This document shows positions 6,529-10,689 of a DNA stretch of 10,689 nucleotides, piece by piece. The stretch is from an uncultured Actinomycetes bacterium (GTDB taxonomy: Bacteria > Actinomycetota > Actinomycetes > Nanopelagicales > Nanopelagicaceae). Made by a program: the position numbers and the translations under genes. Position 1 is the stretch's first letter. Each line of letters starts with the position of its first letter. The notes under the pieces were generated by a model, which made no database searches, had not been told where the DNA came from, and saw only the letters and a program-made list of their open reading frames with translations. Location: NCBI GenBank assembly GCA_903922325.1, contig CAIXTG010000142.1, positions 1 to 10,689 of the forward strand, in the 5' to 3' direction.

Positions 6529-7668
6529 ATGGCATTGACTGACCTTCTACTGATGGGGCGCGAACGCGATCTAACCAGCGAACGCGGTGTCTCGTGTGCC
6601 GGCGAATTGCCTGCAGCAAGTGACCCAGATTTGGTTGAGCGAGCACGTGCTGCGCGAGCGGCCCTGGGTTCGAAAGTAATGATTCTTGGCCACCACTATC
6701 AGCGCGATGAAGTTATTGAATTCGCCGACATTACTGGTGACTCATTTAAGTTGGCTCAAGCTGCTGCCGAAAATCCGCAAGCCGAATACATAATATTTTG
6801 TGGCGTCCACTTCATGGCTGAAAGCGCCGATGTACTAACTGCCGATAATCAGAAAGTTATTCTGCCTGACTTAGCTGCTGGTTGTTCAATGGCAGATATG
6901 GCGGCAGCTAACCAAGTAGATGATTGCTGGAATCAATTGGCGGGTCTAGGTATTGCCGAGAAAACAATTCCAGTCACTTACATGAATTCGTCAGCCGCGA
7001 TTAAGAGTTTTACCGGCAAAAATGGCGGCACCATCTGCACTTCGTCTAACGCCAAAAGTGCAATGGAATGGGCCTTTACCCAAGGCGAAAAAATTCTATT
7101 CTTGCCTGATCAGCACCTGGGCCGAAACACAGCTGTGCTCTCGATGGGCTTGTCACTGACTGATTGCGTCGTTTGGAATCCTTGGAAACCAATGGGCGGT
7201 TTATCCGAAGCAGAATTACGCAACGCAAAAGTAATCTTGTGGAGAGGTCACTGTTCTGTTCATGGTCGCTTCTCGGCTGAAAATGTAGCTGATGTTCGCA
7301 AACGTGTGCCCGATGTAAAAGTTCTAGTTCACCCAGAATGCCAGCACGAAGTTGTCGCGATTGCCGATGAAGTTGGATCAACTGAAAAGATTATTCAGAC
7401 TGTCAAGAATTCCCCAGCCGGTTCTAAGTGGGCTATTGGAACAGAGTTAAATCTCGTTCAGCGCTTGTCGCGCACGATGCCCGATAAGGAAATATTGTTC
7501 CTTGATAAGACCGTTTGTTACTGCTCGACTATGAACCGAATCGACTTACCCCACCTAGTTTGGGCTATGGAGTCTTTGGTTCAGGGTCAGGTAGTCAATC
7601 AAATCATTGTGCCTGAAGAAGTTCGCAAGTATTCAAAACTCGCACTAGAGCGCATGCTGGCTCTATAG
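6529..7668 (+). CDS. nadA: Quinolinate synthase, [4Fe-4S] enzyme of NAD synthesis
   Basis: NadA condenses iminoaspartate with dihydroxyacetone phosphate to quinolinate, the precursor of NAD, using a [4Fe-4S] cluster with three cysteine ligands. From the ATG at 6529 the protein has 379 residues. The three cluster cysteines are best assigned to C119 (LAAGCSMAD), C242 (RGHCSVHGRF) and C330 or C332 (DKTVCYCSTMNR). Other landmarks are GHHYQRDEVIEFADITGDS (54-72), CGVHFMAESADVL (91-103), TSSNA (171-175), LPDQHLGRN (192-200) and VHPEC (267-271). It resembles the longer Streptomyces-type NadA (about 390 residues). I chose 6529 because MALTDLLLMGRERDLTSERG lines up with the N-terminus I recall for that type. 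An in-frame ATG at 6466 and TTG at 6445 would add 21 or 28 residues of low family likeness. nadB and nadC are not in the window. It is divergent from erpA. Confidence 0.94.
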   Translation: MALTDLLLMGRERDLTSERGVSCAGELPAASDPDLVERARAARAALGSKVMILGHHYQRDEVIEFADITGDSFKLAQAAAENPQAEYIIFCGVHFMAESADVLTADNQKVILPDLAAGCSMADMAAANQVDDCWNQLAGLGIAEKTIPVTYMNSSAAIKSFTGKNGGTICTSSNAKSAMEWAFTQGEKILFLPDQHLGRNTAVLSMGLSLTDCVVWNPWKPMGGLSEAELRNAKVILWRGHCSVHGRFSAENVADVRKRVPDVKVLVHPECQHEVVAIADEVGSTEKIIQTVKNSPAGSKWAIGTELNLVQRLSRTMPDKEILFLDKTVCYCSTMNRIDLPHLVWAMESLVQGQVVNQIIVPEEVRKYSKLALERMLAL

Positions 7669-7669
7669 T
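7664..7669 (+). promoter_or_regulatory. Putative -10 box of a leaderless DUF3043 gene
   Basis: TATAGT overlaps the nadA stop codon and is followed by six bases and then the ATG at 7676. This is the best match to a -10 consensus among the four boxes at this spacing. The gene has no Shine-Dalgarno sequence, so it could be transcribed separately from nadA as a leaderless mRNA. No -35 hexamer is evident. Confidence 0.45.
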
Positions 7670-7675
7670 TTCGCC

Positions 7676-8203
7676 ATGACTGAAGAAGCCGCAAAAAAAG
7701 GTCGCCCAACACCTTCTCGTAAAGATGCCGAATCAAAGCGCAAAGTTTCAACTCTTGCGCCGGTAATTGGCAAAGAAGCTAAGAAGCGCGAAAAAGCGCT
7801 AGCTCGCGAACGTCGCGTTCTTGCTCGTGAGGCATACCTTCGTGGTGATGAAAACGCGCTACCACTTCGCGACCGTGGCCCAGTGCGCCGATTTGTGCGC
7901 GACGAAGTAGATGCCCGCCGTTCAATCGGTGAATTTTTCATGCCAATTATTTTCGTAGTTCTGCTTTTCTCAGTCGTTCCAAACATGACAGTCAACATCA
8001 TTGCAATCGTGCTGATGTACACAGTTCTCTTATTTGCCGTCGTTGATGGTTTCTTCTTGAGTCGCAAACTTAAGAAGCAAATTGTTGAAAAGTTCCCAGA
8101 TGCCAATCCCAAAGGTCTTGGAATGTATGGCTGGTTGCGTTCGACTCAGATGCGCCGCTTGCGCGCACCTAAGCCATCAGCTGCATACCAAAAGAAAAAG
8201 TAG
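7676..8203 (+). CDS. DUF3043 membrane protein
   Basis: This 175-residue protein belongs to the actinobacterial DUF3043 family, whose function is unknown. It has a long, highly charged cytoplasmic N-terminus (1-85) with KKGRPTPSRKDAE (7-19) and LPLRDRGPVRRFVRDEVDARRSIGEFF (62-88), both family hallmarks. Two membrane helices follow (about 88-102 and 105-128), then a basic tail with FPDANPKGLGMYGWLRSTQMRRLRAPKP (140-167). The charge distribution predicts both ends in the cytoplasm. The start is seven bases after the nadA stop. The gene ends directly against the stop of the convergent aldo/keto reductase gene with no base between them. I recall a homologue at a similar relative place in M. tuberculosis (around Rv2206), so the location seems ancestral. 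The residue composition gives no hint of enzymatic function. Confidence 0.9.
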   Translation: MTEEAAKKGRPTPSRKDAESKRKVSTLAPVIGKEAKKREKALARERRVLAREAYLRGDENALPLRDRGPVRRFVRDEVDARRSIGEFFMPIIFVVLLFSVVPNMTVNIIAIVLMYTVLLFAVVDGFFLSRKLKKQIVEKFPDANPKGLGMYGWLRSTQMRRLRAPKPSAAYQKKK

Positions 8204-8220
8204 TTAAGCGCGAGGCTTAG
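8191..8220 (-). terminator. Weak intrinsic terminator after the aldo/keto reductase gene
   Basis: On the minus strand TAAGC and GCTTA (8215-8219 and 8205-8209) can pair around a five-base loop. They are followed within a few bases by a T-rich run (CTTTTTCTTTT, about 8190-8200). The stem is only five or six base pairs and lies over the stop codon of the reductase gene, so termination is plausible but weak. On the other strand the U-run would precede the hairpin, so it would not serve the DUF3043 gene. Confidence 0.3.
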
Positions 8221-9205
8221 GGCTGCCCATCAAGTTTGGATCAGTTTGAACAATTGGTTTTAGCGCTGCATTTATTTCTTTCATCACCGATGGTTCGAGC
8301 TTTATTCCACTGCCTTTGGCATTTTCAGTAACTTGCTTCGGCTTAGTAGCACCCATAATCGCGCTTGCCACATTTGGATTACTAAGAATCCAAGCTAGTG
8401 CTAACTGAGACATAGTCAGACCCTGCGCATCGGCAATTGGTTGCAATTTGGCAACGTGGCCGAGAAATTCATCGTTCATCATGCCTTGCATAAATTGACC
8501 ATTATTATTCTTATTAGCACCACGTGAATCTGTCGGAACTTTCTTGCCAGGTAGATATTTACCGGTTAGAACGCCTTGTGCCAGCGGCGAGTAAACGATC
8601 TGGCTGATTCCTTCGCGCTCACAAAGCGGCACAACTTTTGCTTCAATAACTCGATAGATCGCTGAATAAGAAGGTTGGTTCGAGACGATTCGGTTGTATC
8701 CCTTATCGTCTTGAATCTTTAAAGCATCTTGAATTTCAGTGTGTTTCCAGTTTGAAACACCGATGTAATTAACTTTACCTTGGCGAATCAAATCATCGAA
8801 AGCACTTAGCGTTTCTTCGAGCGGAGTTTCATAGTCGAAGCGATGGGCCTGATAGAGATCGATGTGATCAGTTTGTAATCGCTTTAGCGATGCGTTGCAA
8901 GATTCCATAATATGTTTACGCGATAGCCCACGATCATTCTTACCCGTACCAGTTGGAAAATACACTTTGGTAAATAGTTCATAAGACTCGCGCTTAACTC
9001 CTTTGAGCGCTTTGCCCAAAATGGTTTCAGCTTTAGTTCCGGCATAAACATCGGCGGTATCAAAAGTAGTGATTCCAGCTTCAAAGGCCGCTTTCACACA
9101 GGCATTGGCCGCAGTTGCCTCTACTTGGTTTCCGTGAGTAATCCAGTTTCCATAAGAGATTTCCGAAACGTACATTCCGGTATTACCTAAGCGGCGATAT
9201 TCCAT
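8204..9205 (-). CDS. Aldo/keto reductase, Kv-beta/YghZ-like
   Basis: This 333-residue soluble oxidoreductase has the (beta/alpha)8 aldo/keto reductase fold and would use NADPH to reduce a carbonyl. The catalytic tetrad is readable: D49 and Y54 in FDTADVY, K80 in LFTKVYF, and H121 in YQAHRFDYETPLEETL. IGVSNW (148-153), NQPSYSAIYR (176-185), YSPLAQGVLTGKY (205-217) and AIMGATKPKQVTEN (282-295, the NADP phosphate loop) complete the family pattern. The sequence is closest in style to the Kv-channel beta-subunit/YghZ branch; the substrate is unknown. The ATG has a good ribosome binding site (AGGGGAG, six bases upstream). It begins 20 bases after gcvT on the same strand, so they are probably co-transcribed, but I know of no functional link between the two. 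Confidence 0.93.
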   Translation of the reverse strand: MEYRRLGNTGMYVSEISYGNWITHGNQVEATAANACVKAAFEAGITTFDTADVYAGTKAETILGKALKGVKRESYELFTKVYFPTGTGKNDRGLSRKHIMESCNASLKRLQTDHIDLYQAHRFDYETPLEETLSAFDDLIRQGKVNYIGVSNWKHTEIQDALKIQDDKGYNRIVSNQPSYSAIYRVIEAKVVPLCEREGISQIVYSPLAQGVLTGKYLPGKKVPTDSRGANKNNNGQFMQGMMNDEFLGHVAKLQPIADAQGLTMSQLALAWILSNPNVASAIMGATKPKQVTENAKGSGIKLEPSVMKEINAALKPIVQTDPNLMGSPKPRA

Positions 9206-9211
9206 CTTTGT

Positions 9212-9218
9212 CTCCCCT
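9212..9218 (-). promoter_or_regulatory. Ribosome binding site of the aldo/keto reductase gene
   Basis: AGGGGAG on the minus strand lies six bases before the ATG, in the 20-base gap after gcvT. It fixes the start and suggests independent initiation within a gcvT-reductase transcript. Confidence 0.6.
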
Positions 9219-9225
9219 TTATCTC

Positions 9226-10311
9226 TTAACGAACGTGCGATGTCATGAATGGCAATTTAACAATTTCGACGCTAGAGGCGCGGCCTCGCACATCAACACT
9301 GAGTTGCTGTCCAACCTTGAATTCAGAATTCACTAACGCTAGTGCTATGCCCACCTTTAAGCTTGGTGAAAAGGTCCCGCTGGTAACGACGCCTACTTCT
9401 GCACCTTCATGCAGAATCTGCATCTCGGGGCGCGGTATTCCCCGGTCAAGTGACTTCAGCGCAACTAGTCGTCGTGTGACACCTTTTTCTTTCTGCTCTT
9501 TCAATACTTCACTGCCTTGGAATTGCGGTTTGTTCCAACCAACCGCCCAGCTCGCACTTGCCATAACTGGCGAAATTTCCAACGAGAGTTCATGGCCATG
9601 CAGCGGATAGCCCATTTCGGTTCGCAAAGTGTCGCGAGCGCCCAGCCCGCAGACTAAGCCTTCGTTAACTTCTACTTGATCGACTAACGCGTCCCAAACA
9701 ATTAAGGCTTCATTCCATTTGGGCAGTACTTCAAAACCATATTCACCGGTGTATCCGGTTCGGCAGACAATCACGTCGCAACCGGCAATCGAGACATAAG
9801 TAAATGCCATGTAATCAATTTCGATCTGTAATCCAAAGTGCGCCAAAACTTTCGCGGCTAATGGTCCTTGCAGAGCAATCACGCCGTAATCATTGTGCAG
9901 ATTCGAAACCGAAATTCCGCTAGGTGCATTTGCTTGTAGGTCTGCAACGACTGCACTTGTATTAGAAGCATTTGGAACTAAGAAAAAATCGGTAGCAGAA
10001 TTGCGATAGACAATTAGGTCATCGATCACGCCACCTGCGTTGTTGCATAACATCGAATACTGAGCCGCACCATCGGGGATTTTCGATAAGTCATTAGTTA
10101 ACATTGAATTCAAAAAATCCAGTGCACCCGCACCGATTACCGAAGCTTTGCCCAGGTGCGAAACATCGAAAAGCCCCACCCGCTCGCGCACTGCGGCATG
10201 CTCAGCTAAAACGCCTGCCCCGGGATATTCGATGGGCATTAACCAACCGCCGAAATCAGCCATCTTGGCATTACGGGCTAAATGGCGATCATGCAGTGGA
10301 GATTGCTTCAT
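9226..10311 (-). CDS. gcvT: Aminomethyltransferase, T protein of the glycine cleavage system
   Basis: GcvT takes the aminomethyl group from the lipoyl arm of H protein, releases ammonia and gives methylene-tetrahydrofolate. From the ATG at 10309 the protein has 361 residues, the normal length. Signatures are FGGWLMPIEYPG (20-31), GLFDVSHLGK (46-55), GGVIDDLIVY (93-102) with the Asp pair that includes the catalytic Asp, ALQGP (146-150), CRTGYTGEYGFEV (183-195) for folate binding, and GLGARDTLRTEMGYPLHGHE (222-241). The C-terminal barrel runs from about 278 to 355. The frame extends upstream to a TTG at 10318, but this would add only three residues (MCA) and would overlap the likely -10 box, so the ATG is preferred. 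gcvP, gcvH and lipoate genes are not in the window. It is divergent from pepA, as I recall for the mycobacterial homologues. Confidence 0.95.
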   Translation of the reverse strand: MKQSPLHDRHLARNAKMADFGGWLMPIEYPGAGVLAEHAAVRERVGLFDVSHLGKASVIGAGALDFLNSMLTNDLSKIPDGAAQYSMLCNNAGGVIDDLIVYRNSATDFFLVPNASNTSAVVADLQANAPSGISVSNLHNDYGVIALQGPLAAKVLAHFGLQIEIDYMAFTYVSIAGCDVIVCRTGYTGEYGFEVLPKWNEALIVWDALVDQVEVNEGLVCGLGARDTLRTEMGYPLHGHELSLEISPVMASASWAVGWNKPQFQGSEVLKEQKEKGVTRRLVALKSLDRGIPRPEMQILHEGAEVGVVTSGTFSPSLKVGIALALVNSEFKVGQQLSVDVRGRASSVEIVKLPFMTSHVR

Positions 10312-10318
10312 GGCGCAC

Positions 10319-10324
10319 AATCTA
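10319..10324 (-). promoter_or_regulatory. Putative -10 box of a leaderless gcvT promoter
   Basis: On the minus strand TAGATT is followed by seven bases and then the gcvT ATG, with no Shine-Dalgarno sequence between. It matches the geometry of the boxes before ctaC and the DUF3043 gene. It also argues against the TTG start, which would sit next to the box, upstream of the expected transcription start. Confidence 0.42.
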
Positions 10325-10351
10325 TCGCTACATATTCTGGGTTTCCTGCTT

Positions 10352-10357
10352 TAGACT
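10352..10357 (+). promoter_or_regulatory. Weak candidate -10 box of pepA
   Basis: TAGACT in the 83-base gcvT-pepA gap would give a leader of about 31 bases that includes the pepA ribosome binding site. No good -35 hexamer is seen at the right distance, so this is only a candidate. Confidence 0.25.
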
Positions 10358-10385
10358 CAGCCAAGTTCAAGTGAATGACCAATTT

Positions 10386-10390
10386 AGGAG
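10386..10390 (+). promoter_or_regulatory. Ribosome binding site of pepA
   Basis: AGGAG, continuing into AGGAGAG, lies four bases before the ATG at 10395. It is the most classical Shine-Dalgarno sequence in the window and fixes the start of the gene. Confidence 0.65.
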
Positions 10391-10394
10391 AGTT

Positions 10395-10689
10395 ATGAAA
10401 TCTGTCCGTTTATCCGATGCTCTAGTTGCCGACGATATTTTGATTGTTGGTTTAGCCAAAGGCGCTAAAGCGGATACCTTAAAGATTGAATCTGGCTCGG
10501 TTTCACTTGACGAAAAGTCCTTGCTCTCAGCCCTAAAAGAGTTGGGTGCAACCGGAGCTGCTAACGAGATAACAAAGTTGCCGGGTTCAACTACCCGATT
10601 ATTGATATTCACTGGTCTCGGTGAGTCGAAGAAAGATTACGGTCACGAAGTTCTACGCCGTGCTGCCGGGGCTGCATCTCGCGCATTAG
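10395..10689 (+). CDS. pepA: Leucyl aminopeptidase (M17), N-terminal part
   Basis: The frame is open from this ATG to the end of the window (98 codons plus one base), so only the N-terminal domain is present. The sequence starts MKSVRLSDALVADDILIVGL, has a patch LLIFTGLGESKK (around 69-80), and reaches VLRRAAGAASRAL (86-98). This is the usual course of the M17 leucyl aminopeptidase N-terminal domain: a secondary alpha/beta domain with a GLG turn and then an AAGAA(A/S)RAL helix. The metal-binding catalytic domain lies beyond the edge, so activity cannot be judged. The enzyme would release N-terminal residues from peptides in the cytoplasm. Its place next to divergent gcvT agrees with the M. 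tuberculosis order gcvT-pepB that I recall, and this supports the call. Confidence 0.85.
   Translation, partial: MKSVRLSDALVADDILIVGLAKGAKADTLKIESGSVSLDEKSLLSALKELGATGAANEITKLPGSTTRLLIFTGLGESKKDYGHEVLRRAAGAASRAL

Noticed and set aside
7646..7665. Perfect 6-base inverted repeat TAGAGC/GCTCTA with an 8-base loop at the end of nadA, overlapping the -10 box of the next gene
   Set aside because: It lies in the conserved LALERMLAL codons, has no U-run after it, and is short enough to occur by chance; not called a terminator or operator.
7663..8112. 149-codon open frame antisense to the DUF3043 gene
   Set aside because: Its composition (rich in Ser, Arg and Thr) is what the complement of a Lys/Arg/Glu-rich gene gives, and the plus-strand protein is a clear family member.
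10309..10320. TTG at 10318 as the gcvT start
   Set aside because: It adds only three residues with no family support and touches the probable -10 box; the ATG at 10309 begins MKQSPLHDRH, typical of GcvT.
1..10689. tRNA or rRNA genes, CRISPR arrays, insertion sequences, attachment sites, riboswitches
   Set aside because: None was recognised on reading. Nearly all bases are coding, and the longest non-coding gap (6423-6528, about 106 bases) holds only start-region signals. In particular, no glycine riboswitch was seen before gcvT, where the 83-base gap is too short.

Overview
The window reads as a compact chromosomal segment of a low-GC actinobacterium (mid-40s % GC by eye). The best guess is a streamlined freshwater or planktonic lineage of the 'Ca. 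Nanopelagicales'/acI kind. The evidence is the actinobacteria-specific cytochrome oxidase subunit IV and DUF3043 protein, a mycobacterial-type adenosine kinase, a Streptomyces-type NadA, very short or negative gene spacing, and several starts that look leaderless. The lineage is an inference. No tRNA, rRNA, CRISPR array, insertion sequence or prophage gene was seen, and no stretch over about 110 bases lacks a gene.

Layout, left to right. (1) 1-261, the 3' end of a plus-strand gene of uncertain identity. (2) 258-3964, a minus-strand operon ctaC-ctaD-ctaF followed by a DMT-family permease: aa3-type cytochrome c oxidase subunits II, I and IV. (3) 4023-5102, a plus-strand cysteine-desulfurase-fold protein that keeps the SGSAC cysteine but lacks the PLP lysine. 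(4) 5074-6422, a minus-strand pair erpA-adoK; erpA carries an in-frame amber codon just before its essential Cys-x-Cys tail. (5) 6529-8203, plus-strand nadA (a [4Fe-4S] quinolinate synthase) and a DUF3043 membrane protein. (6) 8204-10311, a minus-strand pair gcvT followed by an aldo/keto reductase. (7) 10395-end, the start of a plus-strand leucyl aminopeptidase (pepA).

The order ctaF-ctaC / adoK / erpA / DUF3043 / gcvT / pepA resembles what I recall of the M. tuberculosis Rv2199c-Rv2213 region, so this is an old actinobacterial core neighbourhood rather than an island. Themes are aerobic respiration (cox), Fe-S biology (desulfurase-like protein, ErpA, NadA) and one-carbon/nucleoside salvage (GcvT, AdoK).

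Most notable observations: the amber-interrupted erpA with an otherwise perfect tail; the PLP-lysine-less desulfurase homologue; apparent matched loss of the non-redox Mg/Mn ligands in both CtaD and CtaC; and a recurrent TANNNT box 6-7 nt before the start codon of four genes, suggesting leaderless transcripts.
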